A stretch of DNA of 64,000 nt, from positions 52,093 through 116,092 of the forward strand of contig JASANC010003903.1 in the NCBI GenBank assembly GCA_030248135.1, read 5' to 3'. Within the stretch, counting starts at the first letter, position 1. Every line of letters starts with the position of its first letter. Shown one piece after another: positions 35,501-46,282 of this stretch. The notes beneath the pieces were generated by a model. It was not told the DNA's origin and made no database searches. It worked only from the letters and a program-made list of their open reading frames with translations. The stretch comes from Theristus sp. LFF4_11. Its lineage: Eukaryota; Nematoda; Chromadorea; Monhysterida; Xyalidae. Made by a program: the position numbers and the translations under genes.

Positions 35501-35867
35501 CTGCATCACCGAGTGCAACAGCTCCGGGCCGACGCCGTCGCCGGGCACCGCCGTGACGCGGTATTTCACTTTGGATTTTTGGCTGTCTTTGGTCTGTGGT
35601 GGACAAAGAAATATCATTCTTCACAATGTTGAACTGGTCCTCAAATCAAAAACAACATGGAAACTGGAAAAACACAAAAAAACTTCAAAAACTCAAAAAA
35701 GTTGAAGTTAAAGTTGAACTCACCGAATCGGACTCAGCAGTTGCGGCAGCGCTGCTCAGTGAGTTCGTTGATAGTTTTAGTGGACCGGGCTGTCCATTCC
35801 GCTGGAGAGCACGGTGCATTTGACAGACGAACGGCCGAAATCGGCTGCTGAATTGACGGACGGACAT
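32585..35867 (-). CDS. IDH3B: NAD-dependent isocitrate dehydrogenase beta subunit, mitochondrial
   Basis: There are seven coding exons, 5' to 3': 35867-35724, 35593-35451, 35027-34850, 34343-34241, 33723-33560, 33276-33046 and 32818-32585. They total 398 aa, against 385 aa in human. Exon 1 encodes a basic, Ser-rich mitochondrial presequence ([13 protein letters not shown]). The fold follows: [110 protein letters not shown] and [12 protein letters not shown]. The string [15 protein letters not shown] and CCMQ identify beta rather than alpha or gamma. With the alpha and gamma subunits it makes the citric-acid-cycle enzyme that oxidises isocitrate to 2-oxoglutarate in the matrix; beta is mainly structural and regulatory. 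All junctions keep frame. Confidence 0.95.
33958..34120. mobile_element. Palindromic MITE, family A (IDH3B intron 4)
   Basis: The element starts CAGTCTAACTCTA, preceded by TA, and ends TAGAGTTAAACTG. Internal inverted blocks are AATAGCTGATTGGTTGGTGA and TCACTAACCAATCAGTTA. No ORF. Confidence 0.85.
34440..34830. other. GC-rich island in IDH3B intron 3
   Basis: This intronic stretch is far richer in G and C than other introns here and is dense in TGAAGC / GCTTCA and GTGAAAC / GTTTCA-type inverted short words. No open frame with family similarity is seen. It may be an unrecognised palindromic element or a regulatory island. Confidence 0.4.
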
Positions 35868-35920
35868 TTTTTGGCGTGCGTCGTCGTCGAGTTTGTGAAC
35901 TGAAAATCAACTTGGCATTA

Positions 35921-36080
35921 GGGTTGGACGCGGGACAGCCTGTCCCGCATGGACAAAATGCGGGACGGCACGGCACAGCTTGTTCCGCACGACCCGTCCC
36001 GGAAATATTTTTGCTGTCCCGCACCGCACTCTCCCGTCCCGCCCGCAACCGAAAAACCTGTCCCGTCCCGCGCCTATGGA
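35921..36080. repeat. TCCCG/GGGAC iterated repeat with a hAT-like end
   Basis: It begins ATTAGGGTTGGACGCGGGAC and continues with alternating CTGTCCCGC and GCGGGAC iterations. The start matches the TAGGGTTG ends of the neighbouring hAT elements, but no partner end or target duplication is visible, so it looks like a one-ended remnant. Confidence 0.55.
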
Positions 36081-36146
36081 GGGTTGTTGGGGTTGATTTG
36101 TATACATACTTAAAAGTGATTTTTTTGATTTCTGATCAGTGGTTGC

Positions 36147-36863
36147 TAGGGTTGCTAAAAAAAAACAAAAATCGTCATTTTTGTTTTTGTTTTTTTAATT
36201 TAAAAAAAAAATATATAAAAATCAAAGTTGTGCTAAATCAATCAGGGAGTCCGAAGAACCACATATGATATGCAAGCGCCTCCCGAATGACACCCGTATG
36301 GCGGAACTTTGCAGATTTTGTTTTGGTGACCTCAATTACCCCTTTTCCAAACCGTCACCATGCCTCTTCTTGTGTTTTGACCTCCAAAACGTCACTAATT
36401 GTCCCCAGCTAAGCTAATGCTAAAGTGAAGACAAACATACCGCCTTGAAATTCGATCAATTCTTCTGATGGTGTCGCGACGACACGACACGAAGCAGCAA
36501 CCAGACAACGTAGCGCTTGCAAACGGTGCAGCGAGCACAATCGGACGCTCTGCGAGGCTAATCGTCACCTTATCTGCATCGGAAATGGCAGGCTAAGCTT
36601 TGGGACGCTCAAAAACTTCATCGCAGATGTTGTCGAAGCCTAAAATCAGTCGGTAAAACGGCCCAAAATCGACTGCTAAAGGTTTTACGAGGTATAATCA
36701 AAGAAAATTTTTGTTGAACTTTCGAAAAATTGTGCCAAAATTGAGGTTTTCAGAGCATATTAGAGGAAAATTTTTCAATTTTTTTTTAAAAAAAAAATCG
36801 GCATTTTTGTTTTTTTTTAATCACTTTTTAAAAAAAAAATTTCATTTTTGTTTAACAACCCTA
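36147..36863. mobile_element. hAT-like MITE, second family, copy 1
   Basis: TAGGGTTG and CAACCCTA ends are flanked by a perfect 8-bp duplication GTGGTTGC (36139-36146 and 36864-36871). Subterminal zones are A- and T-rich. The interior has no ORF. It is nearly identical, in inverse orientation, to 37000-37713. Confidence 0.93.
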
Positions 36864-36888
36864 GTGGTTGCTTGCAATGAGTCGTTGT

Positions 36889-36936
36889 AGGTTCCTAATC
36901 CTAAACCTAATCCTAATCCTAAGCCAAGCCTTTTTT
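36889..36936 (-). repeat. Interstitial telomere-like repeat
   Basis: The plus strand reads CCTAATCCTAAACCTAATCC and on to CCTAAGCCAAGCC. Its complement is a degenerate run of TTAGGA, TTAGGT and TTAGGC. It lies in the 136-base spacer between the two inverted hAT elements. A related sequence (GGCTTGGCTTAGGTAGGATT) is near 63506. TTAGGC is the telomere unit of many nematodes. Confidence 0.5.
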
Positions 36937-36999
36937 ATAAGGTGAAAATGATCAATTTAGTTTTTGCATTTTTTTCTTTCCTGTGTTAAAGGGCAGGGG

Positions 37000-37713
37000 T
37001 AGGGTTGTTAAACAAAAATGAATTTTTTTTTTGAAAAAAAGTGATTAAAAAAAAACAAAAATGCCGATTTTTTTTTTTTTAATTCGAAAAATTTTCCTCT
37101 AATATGCTCTGAAAACCTCAATTTTGGCACAATTTTTCGAAAGTTCAACAAAAATTTTCTTTGATTATACCTCGTAAAACCTTTAGCAGTCGATTTTGGG
37201 CCGTTTTACCGACTGATTTTAGGCTTCGACAACATCTGCGATGAAGTTTTTGAGCGTCCCAAAGCTTAGCCTACCATTTCCGATGCAGATAAGGTGACGA
37301 TTCGCCTCGCAGAGCGTCCGATTGTGCTCGCTGCTCCGTTTGCAAGCGCTACGTTGTCTGGTTGCTGCTTCGTGTCGTGTCGTCGCGACACCATCAGAAG
37401 AATTGATCGAATTTCAAGGCGGTATGTTTGTCTTCACTTTAGCATTAGCTTAGCTGGGGACAATTAGTGACGTTTTGGAGGTCAAAACACAAGAAGAGGC
37501 ATGGTGACGGTTTGGAAAAGGGGTAATTGAGGTCACCAAAACAAAATCTGCAAAGTTCCGCCATACGGGAGTCATTCGGGAGGCGCTTGCATATCATATG
37601 TGGTTCTTCGGACTCCCTGATTGATTTAGCACAACTTTGATTTTTGAATTTTTTTTTTTAAATTTTCAAAAAAAACAAAAATGACGATTTTTGTTTTTTT
37701 TTTAACAACCCTA
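37000..37713. mobile_element. hAT-like MITE, second family, copy 2 (inverted)
   Basis: TAGGGTTG and CAACCCTA ends are flanked by a perfect 8-bp duplication GGCAGGGG (36992-36999 and 37714-37721). The interior is the inverse of 36147-36863 with few differences. Separate target duplications show two independent insertions. Confidence 0.93.
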
Positions 37714-37721
37714 GGCAGGGG

Positions 37722-40307
37722 CCACCGCTACTGCACATGCACCTGTTTTAATAATGATGCATTACGGTTGGGGTTGGGGTTGGGGGGGGGGGGATGGTTG
37801 CTTTGCTACCATTTGTCGATTAGCCCGTGCCTGCGACCCGGGTTAAAAATGGTTTGGTTTTGTGAATTGTGAGCTGTTTCAAGCCGTTTTTTGTTGAGGC
37901 GTGTTCAGTACGCTCCGCTCAATTTGCAACATGAGCAGTCACGTTTTTGGTTGTATTAAATACCCCAAGCAGTTGGTTGATTGATCTTCAAAGCATTCAT
38001 TGTTCCCGTCGGCTTGTTTGCTTCTGCTTTTAAAAGTTCCACCCAGCACATTCATTTTTTGCAAACAACAAATTCCCGTTTAAAATATCAAAAAATGATC
38101 AGCAGCAATCAACTGCCACTCCCCCGTTTAAAATGTCCAAAATGCGTCTTCTTTGATCAGCAACAAATTTGCTTGCCATTCCGAACTCTTTAGAAGCCGT
38201 CAACAATCCACTGCTACTGCCGTTCAAAATATCAAAAGGCCATTTATTTACTTTGATCAACAATAATCAACCGTCATTTTTGTTGTTCAAAATACTAGAA
38301 GCCAACTGTTTTGATCAGCAACTATTACCTAATTGTCATTCCCGTTCAAAATATCAACAAAAAATTGTGCACTCCGCACATTCATATCTGACTGCATCGA
38401 CCATGGTCATGTTGGTAAGGTTGGCTTGAGCCTCATTCATAAAACTTTTAAGTTTAAAAATTTAAAAAAAAATTATTTAAAAAAACTTCATGAGTGCCAC
38501 TTTAGTCTTCTATATAGGAAAGGCTACTTAAGCAAAAGCTAGCGCAATTCAAAAGGCAGTCAGCTGGGTTTCCCTGATTTCGAATTCGACTGTGCTCATT
38601 TTGGTTGAACCACATTTAAAAACGAGAAAGCTTTCCGGTCAACAAACATGTCGTGGCTTGCAACAAGTGCACATGCAATTGTATAATATGCAGATCATTG
38701 TGACACGTGTAAAAATAGTAAAAAAAGCCCATCACTCAACGAAAAAGTTTTTATCAAAATATAATGTTACTCTGAATTCAATAAACTTTGCATTTTATAT
38801 TTTTAACACCTGATGCATTATGTTTTATAAGACGATGACACATATCAAAAGTCAGCAAACATTGCACACCACACACCCACCCAAAGCATACAGCACAACC
38901 CAACTCCTCAATTCCAACACGCAGGAAACGATATAAAAACACTCTTCCAAACAATTCCATCAAAAATGCATTTCAAACTTTTTCGCAGTTTTTCGTGCTG
39001 TAACCGATCAAACAGTTTGCTTTTAGTTTTTATCTTCAAACTCATAAAACGTAATTTACAGCCGGTTATTGTCCATTTTCTCTTGCGTCGTCACTAACGT
39101 TGACGCGACTTTGAGCTATTTCAACTGCAGAATTTTAACTCCAGTACATTGTATTCTCATGGAAATACCGTGTGTCCCTTTCACAACCCAGTTCTTTGTA
39201 CCGTATTTTACGTTTCCGCGCAATGTTGCGGTCTGATTATTAGTTGCTGTTTTTGTTACAAAAAGAACCTCTGCAAGCGCGAGTCCTGTAAGTTTACTTC
39301 TGCTTATGATGTTCCTCTTGTATGGCAAACTTGCTGCTGAAAAAAACACTTCACTGCTATTCATTTCACTATTAAAATTAGTAACAAAAAAGTTAGCGGG
39401 TGAAAATCGTTGTAGATTTCGTGGAGTTAGCCGTAACGTTCTCTTATTTTCTCAGTGTACGGTAACTTTCAGTCCGTTTTCTTTTTATTGTGTGCAGCAC
39501 CACACACTAACGCGAAATGAATATAAATAAACAACAAGTTCAGTCAAAGCGGGACATGGAAAACTTGCGCGCGCGGCACATACTCACGCGAAATGATCGA
39601 TTTAGGGTGCCGAACTTCTCAAGAGTTACATTATTGCACATGCGGACAGAACGTTTCCGTTTCTTTTGCCGAAGAAATGTTGAGAAAACCAGAAAAAACG
39701 GGCAAAACGTCTTGGACAATTATTCACATATAAAGCAACCTAAAACTGTTTTTGACTTTGACCTGGCTTACGTTCTTTTCTGCCAGCTGGGCATGAAAGT
39801 TAGAAAAAGGAGAATTGTGCAGAATGATTGGAAAATTATACTGTGTGGGTGTGATTTTGCTGTCATTTCCATACGATACCCAGAGATATGGTTACCTATG
39901 TTTTTCGAATTCAAATTACAAACACGCTTCATTGTGCGTTTTACATGTAATGTAGTTTCACGGGTTCATATTGCAAAATAGTTTCGGTTTTTTAACTTTT
40001 TAATGAACCAAATCCGAACGTATTAGTTCTCTCCCACGCCCATGATTGTGTTGCGCGACATGAACATGATCCATTGCATGCTCGCACGAAAACTGAATAT
40101 GCATTTTTGCAGCGACTCAACGTTTTCACTGGTGAGTCTTTTTTTCACCAACGAAATTCGCAGACGAACCAAAATTGCAGATGAGTGGTGAATTTTTGGA
40201 GATGGTGATGAAAAACGTTGCGGAATTTTGTTGCAGACGTTTTTGAATTTCAGCTGTAGGGTATATGGCGTTGCCAGTGTCTGTCAAATGTACATGTACA
40301 TTTGAGC
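37722..40307. other. Gene-free stretch with degenerate tandem repeats
   Basis: Apart from a G-run near 37780 and the tandem repeat at 38030-38365, I see AT-rich sequence with no supported gene. The longest open frame (39517-39981, plus strand, 154 codons) has no recognisable domain. Confidence 0.4.
38030..38365 (+). repeat. Degenerate tandem repeat, unit about 60-70 bases
   Basis: Units carry variants of CCCGTTCAAAATATCAAAA followed by TTTGATCAGCAACAATC and AACTGCCATT. Five to six diverged units can be followed. Confidence 0.6.
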
Positions 40308-40394
40308 GGCATTCATGGAGAAGTATATTTAGTGACGCATTGCTGTGCTAAAATATTGCTACGCGGTCACTAAATACTGCTTCATGAATGCTCC
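40308..40394. mobile_element. Short palindromic MITE, family C, copy 2
   Basis: GGCATTCATGGAGAAGTATA and TAAATACTGCTTCATGAATG form inverted arms around AGTGACGC / GCGGTCAC. Confidence 0.8.
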
Positions 40395-40840
40395 TTTAAG
40401 TCATTACAGCTGGACTACATTTTAGTAACCAGCGGTTCCATCAGCTGCTCAGGTGACGCAACCGGCGTCGACTTCTCTCCTGCATAATCGCCTACATGCG
40501 TTTGTCACTCATTTGGTTGTTTTGCTGTTTCATCAAAACACATCTCTATAGCTCGACTGAATGACTTTGTGCGTTTGTGAACGTCTTTTTCGAATTTCTG
40601 TGCACACACGGCACACGTGGTCATTGCTCATGTGCATTGTTCTGTCGCTTCTACCAGCAATATCAGCAGCATTATGGGGCACGTACACACATTATCTAAA
40701 AATGCGTGAAACGCATATAAAAGGGCAAACGGATACAGACATAAGAGTCATATGTTTTTTGTTTTGTTTTGGTTGGTTTGTGTTTGTGTTGTTGTTTTTG
40801 GGTGGGTGTTTTGTGTTTTTGGTGTGTTTTTTTTTTTGTC

Positions 40841-41840
40841 ATTGAATTACCCTGGAAAACACCCTTTTCTTGTTTTTCGTTTCTGGACCGATTTCGCCAA
40901 CTTCCACGGCCGATTCGCCCGAAATCGTCACGATTCAGCATCTAGAGTTGCTCACGTAGAAAACTAACCCAAAATCCGTGATCAGCGCATTGAATTACCC
41001 TGGAAAACACCCTTTTCTTGTTTTTCGTTTCTGGACCGATTTCGCCAACTTCCACGGCCGATTCGCCCGAAATCGTCACGATTCAGCATCTAGAGTTGCT
41101 CACGTAAGAAAACTAACCCAAAATCCGTGATCAGCGCATTGAAATACCCTGGAAAACACCCTTTTCTTGTTTTTCGTTTCTGGACCGATTTCGCCAACTT
41201 CCACGGCCGATTCGCCCGAAATCGTCACGATTCAGCATCTAGAGTTGCTCACGTAAGAAAACTAACCCAAAATCCGTGATCAGCGCATTGAATTACCCTG
41301 GAAAACACGCTTTTCTTGTTTTTCGTTTCTGGACCGATTTCGACTACGTACCCGCCCGATTCGCCCGAAATCGTCACGATTCAGCGTCTAGAGTTGCTCA
41401 CGTAAGAAACTAACCCAAATTCGTGATCAGCGCATTGAATTACCCTGGAAACACCCTTTCTTGTTTTTCGTTTCTGGACCGATTTCGCCAACTTCCACGG
41501 CCGATTCGCCCGAATCGTCACGATTCAGCTCTAGAGTTGCTCCGTAAGAAACTAACCCAATTCGTGTAGCGCTTGATTCCCTGGAAACACCTTTTTCTTG
41601 TTTTTCGTTTGGACCGATTTCGCCAATTTCCACGGCCGATTCGCCCGTCGTCGATTCGCTTGAGTTTCTCGCGTAGAAACTACCCAATTCGTGTCAGCGT
41701 TGATTACCCTGGAAACACCCATTTCTTGTTTTTCGTTTCTGGACCGATTTCGCCAACTTCCACACGTTGCCCGATCGTCGATTGCATTAGAGTTGTCACG
41801 TGAAAACTTCCCAATCCGTGATAGCTTGAATTCTGGCTAA
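40841..41840 (+). repeat. Satellite-like tandem array, unit about 148 bases
   Basis: Units start at ATTGAATTACCCTGG: 40841, 40989, 41138, 41287, 41434, about 41573, about 41701 and a remnant at about 41826. Spacings are 148, 149, 149, 147, 139, 128 and 125. The first units are almost identical; later units lose single bases throughout, for example GAAAACACCC becomes GAAACACCC. The unit includes TTTCTGGACCGATTTCGCCA and TCGTCACGATTCAGC. Confidence 0.93.
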
Positions 41841-41943
41841 CATTTGCTTTTTCGTGCTAGACATTTACTGAAAGCCCAGTCTAATTAAACCTGCCCAACC
41901 CGGGCATCTATTTCGTTAGTGAATTACCCGAGGAAATTCTGTC

Positions 41944-42185
41944 ATTGAAGGCCCAGTGAAGGGCGCCAAAACAGGTGAACCCTGCGAACTTTCAAACCTT
42001 TCCCCAAAAAAGGGTCGGGGCAAATATATTTCCAAATCTCGGATGAATTCCTAGGAAACATTTTTCCAACTGTGAAAGGCCAGCTATTGAAAGGGACACG
42101 AACCCGGTGACGTAACTTTATCCAAATTCCCAAAAAAGTGGTCGGGGCAAATTCCCATCCAATTACGGATGAAATCCCAGGAACA
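41944..42185 (+). repeat. Two-copy tandem repeat next to the satellite
   Basis: Two diverged units of about 120-125 bases share GGTCGGGGCAAAT, TCCAA..CGGATGAA and CCCAGGAA-type words. It lies just beyond the decayed end of the satellite array. Confidence 0.6.
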
Positions 42186-43960
42186 TGAGACTTGAAGTTG
42201 CAGGTAAAAACTAAGCGCGCACTTGATACACCGGAAAAAAAAAAGAGATAGAAAAATAATCCTGTTCAGAATAGGTTTTTCGTGTCTACAGCGTATGAAA
42301 AGTAGTCGGATAAAAATTTTTTCGCGGCTCCAAGCACAACTTTGGGTGTTCGTTTCGTGTGCACAGCACCAAGTTTGTGGCTTATACTATGCTCGCTGGA
42401 GGAAGCGAGCAAATTTGAAAAACGCGCGCGAGAGGATAACGGCTCATATAATGCGTGATGCGCTGTCCGCTCGCTGGCGCTCGCTCGCGCATCCGCATGA
42501 TTTCCAACTGCCAATACGGATGCTGACTGCCTTTCGTCACGCAAGCTGCGCTCGGCCCCGCTGTTGAAAGGCACATGCTACTTGGCTTAATCATGGCGGG
42601 AGCGGCGTCTGAATGGCTTATTTTCAGAATAATTTCGATAAAGATTCGCTAGGACTGTGATTGTTCTAATTGAATGTTGGGGTTATGGTGCGATCCGTTT
42701 TGTACCACATTCATTTGCGCATAGTTTTACAGTTTGAAAGCTTCAACGGACTCCGTTTTTAAGTGCCGGGCAACTTTTCCTGCATCTGTTACCGCACTTC
42801 AATGCCATTCCCATGATGCCATATGATCGAGACGTCGCCATATGTGTGCGTAGGTTTTTTTGTTGTTAGGCAAGACTGTTTTTGAGACATTTCATTTTCA
42901 AGCATGTGCTTATTGTCTGTCAGTGTGTTTTTTGGCTTACCAATCTAAGCTAACATAACATGTGCTCAATAAGGTTAGGAAAAAACAGCGCAATAATAGC
43001 ACACACACGCATAAGGTGTGCTTTTTCGGCTGTGAGACCAAGAAATATTCTTTTTTGAATCTTTTCTTGTCGCTTTTTGGTCTTTATAATGTTTCTCAAT
43101 TAAAGCATTGAATCATGTAGAGACCAGAACAGACCATGGTACTTACTGCGAAAGTTCTGTATTCGTTGAATATCCACAGTGACAGTGTATTCCTTTTGAT
43201 TGCATATCCTTGAATAGCATGACAACCATCTAAACCCGCTCATTGGGTCGAAAAGTCATGTCAAATGCCCATCATTTGCAAAAAGCATCTGGCCTGGAAC
43301 AGCGAACTGGCATGCAAAATGAAAAACTGAATTGAGACGAGCGAAAACTGAAATGATGATCAGAAATGCGGCTGAATCGCGTGTTTATCTTGAGGCCTTT
43401 GGTCAAGTTTTTTATTCCCTCTTTTTTGCGGCATGGACTTTTTCCTCTTTTTATTATTCACTTTTTTGTGATATGCGCGGAATATAAGTTATCGAAATGA
43501 ACTTTTCTTTTCGCTTCGTGTTGCTTCGTAAGGGCTTTATTGCGTTTGCGGTATGCGTTCGTTTCATTCCATGCATTTTTCTTATCAAAATGCAAAATAG
43601 AAGTGCATGCATGTTACATGCGGTATATTTTTAAGTGAATTTCACTTCTTTTATAGGAATCATGTTATCTTGTTGCTTGCGCACATGCGCGCTGCTACTC
43701 ATTTTTCTCTAGAGAAGCGAAAGAATACGTGCGATAATTTTTCGTGTGTTCAGTTGAACATTTCTAAGTTTCATGGAAAATATATAGAGTTTTGTGCATG
43801 AATGTGCTTCACATGTTTCTTATTACCGAATTTATAGTCAACCAACAAGCCGAACCACGCAGTAGCGAGTCACTGATTGGTTGTGTTCGAATTTCAGTAG
43901 TATACAGTATATGGCGGTACCCCCAAAAAAACTCTATTCCCAATCAATTGCTGTTTTCAG
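42186..43960. other. Upstream region of the membrane-protein gene
   Basis: No coding exon could be supported. The 5' exon or exons of the gene at 43961 should lie here or further left, because that gene's first visible exon opens at a splice acceptor. Open frames here (42223-42567, 43607-43801) show no signal peptide or family match. Confidence 0.35.
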
Positions 43961-46090
43961 AACAACACTGGTTCGAAGGCAGCTAGAGAACAGAAAAAGA
44001 TGTTCACGGAAAACCAAAATGCGACAACCGAAGACGATTTGATGAACGCTGATTGGTCGAGCAACGCAACGTCTTTGTTCAAATCAACCAACCAGGACGC
44101 TTTCATTATTGCGGCGAATCGCAGCAATCCGACCAGTAGCAGCGCGTCAACTTCGTCCATTGCGATGACATCATCCTCATCATCCTCGTCGTCATCGTCA
44201 TCAGTGTCGATCATCAGCTCATCAACGACGCTTGATGGGGACGCCGCCAATCAACCGATGAACGCGTTCTACATTACTTTGATCGCGACTGTTTGTGCGA
44301 TCGTCTTCTTGGCGTTCATTCTGCTCGGTTAGGCGCAGGCCACTCAAAATAGTTTGAAAAAATTAAAAAAAACGCTAGTTTTTCAGCTCTTGTATTACTA
44401 TGAATCATCACACAACATCTTCCCAACACATTTTTTACGCCACCAAAACTGGTTGAGCTCAACAAAGTTGACTGCCACTGGTGCCCCGCTGTAGAGTGGT
44501 CTGAGATAGTGCACTTTGTTGTGACACAGAGAAATGTTGTTGCATCGCAAGCAAACCAACACGCATGCAGACACACACACATAACACACGTGCCGTGTTT
44601 TGTGCTCGTTAGCGCACATGTAAAATACAGGTGTTGTAATCGAGTGCATCGTCCTCCGACAGCGACTTTATCAGGTTCAGAGGCAGCTCAAACTAAAAAA
44701 AACCCTGCTCAACAATTCCGCTCCTTAATAATGCCCCCGTTTTCAACGTGTTTGGATTCTTTGAATACCATCCTTTTTGTTCGATATGTGCTCGGTTGAT
44801 TCTGACGGCCATGGTGGTTGTTCATTCAGCCAGAGCGTACACTTGCGCATCAGCCAATCAACAGTCAGCCTGCAATCACTCAAACCTGCGCATCAGCCAA
44901 TCGGCATTCAGCCTACAATCTCAAACCTGCGCATCAGCCAATCAGCATCCAGCCTACAATCTCAACCTGCAGGCGTGCTCAGCGTGCTGCTGTGGCGACG
45001 CAACCGGCAGTCCTCAGCGACGGTGGCGTCCGAGCGATGCGCCTCGGTGTTCGTGACGCGCGACGACAGCGGCATCTGGGACGAGTGGTCGCTGAACGCG
45101 CACGATCATCAGCGCACGGTACGCTGTGTATACAGTCGAACTCTAAATTATAGGGAAGCAGCTGATTGGTTGCGATTACGGTATGCATGCTTTTTATGCA
45201 GAAATTGCTGTCGGGCGGAGTTTGGTTTGCATAGAACGCATGCACACACCGTAATCCCAACCAATCAGCTGATTCCCCATAGTTTTTAGAGTTCGACTGC
45301 AGTGTGCTTGTGTAAACGTGTCACTGTGTTTGCAGAGAGCTCGCGAAAGGAGCAACAACGGTGTGTTGGGAGTTTCTAGAGTTTATTCAGCCGCAAATTG
45401 CGTGTTTGAATTGCACAACACCCGACACATTCGTTCTTCTTGTTGGTATTCAACGTGCTGCATGCATTGTGATGCTCTGTCTGTATTCTGCAAAGTGACA
45501 TGTTTAAATGAACATACTGTATAACAGTCATGAGACGGTGCATTATGCTGTAAGCACGGGCACACATAAACACACAGGCACATCGACAGCACGCATTATA
45601 TGCGTGCCGGAGTGTTTGATTCTTTCGACCACACACAGAACGCCTAGAACAAAAAACGTGAAGCATGTCGATGTTGTTCAGCTGGGAGGAATGCGCACGA
45701 AGAAACCACTCATAACTTCAATCAATTGTGAAACTGCCAGTAGTGGAGCACCATCACTCGAAAAATAACTGATCAAAGATAATATAATTTATTGTTTCCT
45801 GCTCAGTTACTTTCTTTTTGAGTGGCTGCTGATTGCAAACTTGGATGAGAGGTCTCGATCGTAAACACGACATAGCCAATATCAGCGTGTGTGGACTGTT
45901 CTGTGCCCTACCAATCAGCGTGTGTGGTCTGTTCTGAGCCCTGCTTGAAATCACTTTTTTGCACGTTCAGAATTCAGTGCCGTGGGACGCTCTGTCGACC
46001 GATTCATATTTGGCCAGTCTGGACAATGCGATCACGCAAGGTATCGCGGTACAATTTCGCAACAACAACAACAACAACAACGGCGTACAT

Positions 46091-46145
<55 letters not shown>

Positions 46146-46282
46146 GTGACGCACGCAACAACAACCACGTCAGCGCGGACCATAGTCTCTGTTCGACCAC
46201 CATTACTGATATTTCAACGTCGAATTCCACTCGTTCGTCCGCCAATCTGCATTCGGAGAAGCCACCGGAAACGAACTGCTGA
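43961..46282 (+). CDS. Single-pass membrane protein with Ser-rich ectodomain and poly-Asn tail (5' end missing)
   Basis: Three exons fit together: 43961-44327, 44973-45118 and 45971-46282 (274 codons to the stop, minus any upstream exons). The first starts after TGCTGTTTTCAG and is open. Its first ATG is 44000, but the frame before it is also open. The N-terminal part is Asn/Ser/Thr-rich with sequons (NNT, NAT twice) and a run of serines. A membrane helix (FYITLIATVCAIVFLAFILL) runs across the first splice junction into GVLSVLLWRRNR, a positive stop-transfer. The tail includes SVFVTRDDSGIWDEWS, SVPWDALSTDSYLASLDNAI and two asparagine runs from an AAC microsatellite. The topology suggests a type I surface protein. 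I do not recognise the family. Confidence 0.7.
44845..44972 (+). repeat. Three tandem units containing CCAATC, ending at a splice acceptor
   Basis: Units of about 45-50 bases read CCTGCGCATCAGCCAATC then AGCCTACAATCTCAAA. The last unit runs into CAACCTGCAG, the acceptor of the second exon of the membrane-protein gene (exon from 44973), so the repeat supplies the polypyrimidine and branch region. Confidence 0.8.
45133..45299. mobile_element. Palindromic MITE, family A (membrane-protein intron)
   Basis: It starts CAGTCGAACTCTAAATTATA after TA and ends AGAGTTCGACTG. The arms GCAGCTGATTGGTTG / CAACCAATCAGCTG are perfect. It is the best preserved copy and gives the family consensus. Confidence 0.9.
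46061..46146 (+). repeat. AAC trinucleotide microsatellite in coding sequence
   Basis: Two runs of AAC are separated by GGCGTACAT. In frame they encode seven and about eighteen asparagines in the cytoplasmic tail of the membrane protein. Length polymorphism is expected. Confidence 0.95.

Noticed and set aside
39517..39981. Plus-strand open frame of 154 codons in the repeat-rich stretch
   Set aside because: No domain, no signal peptide, no splice partners; insufficient to call a gene.
40841..41840. CRISPR-like array
   Set aside because: Units repeat head to tail with no unique spacers, and the genome is eukaryotic; it is a satellite.
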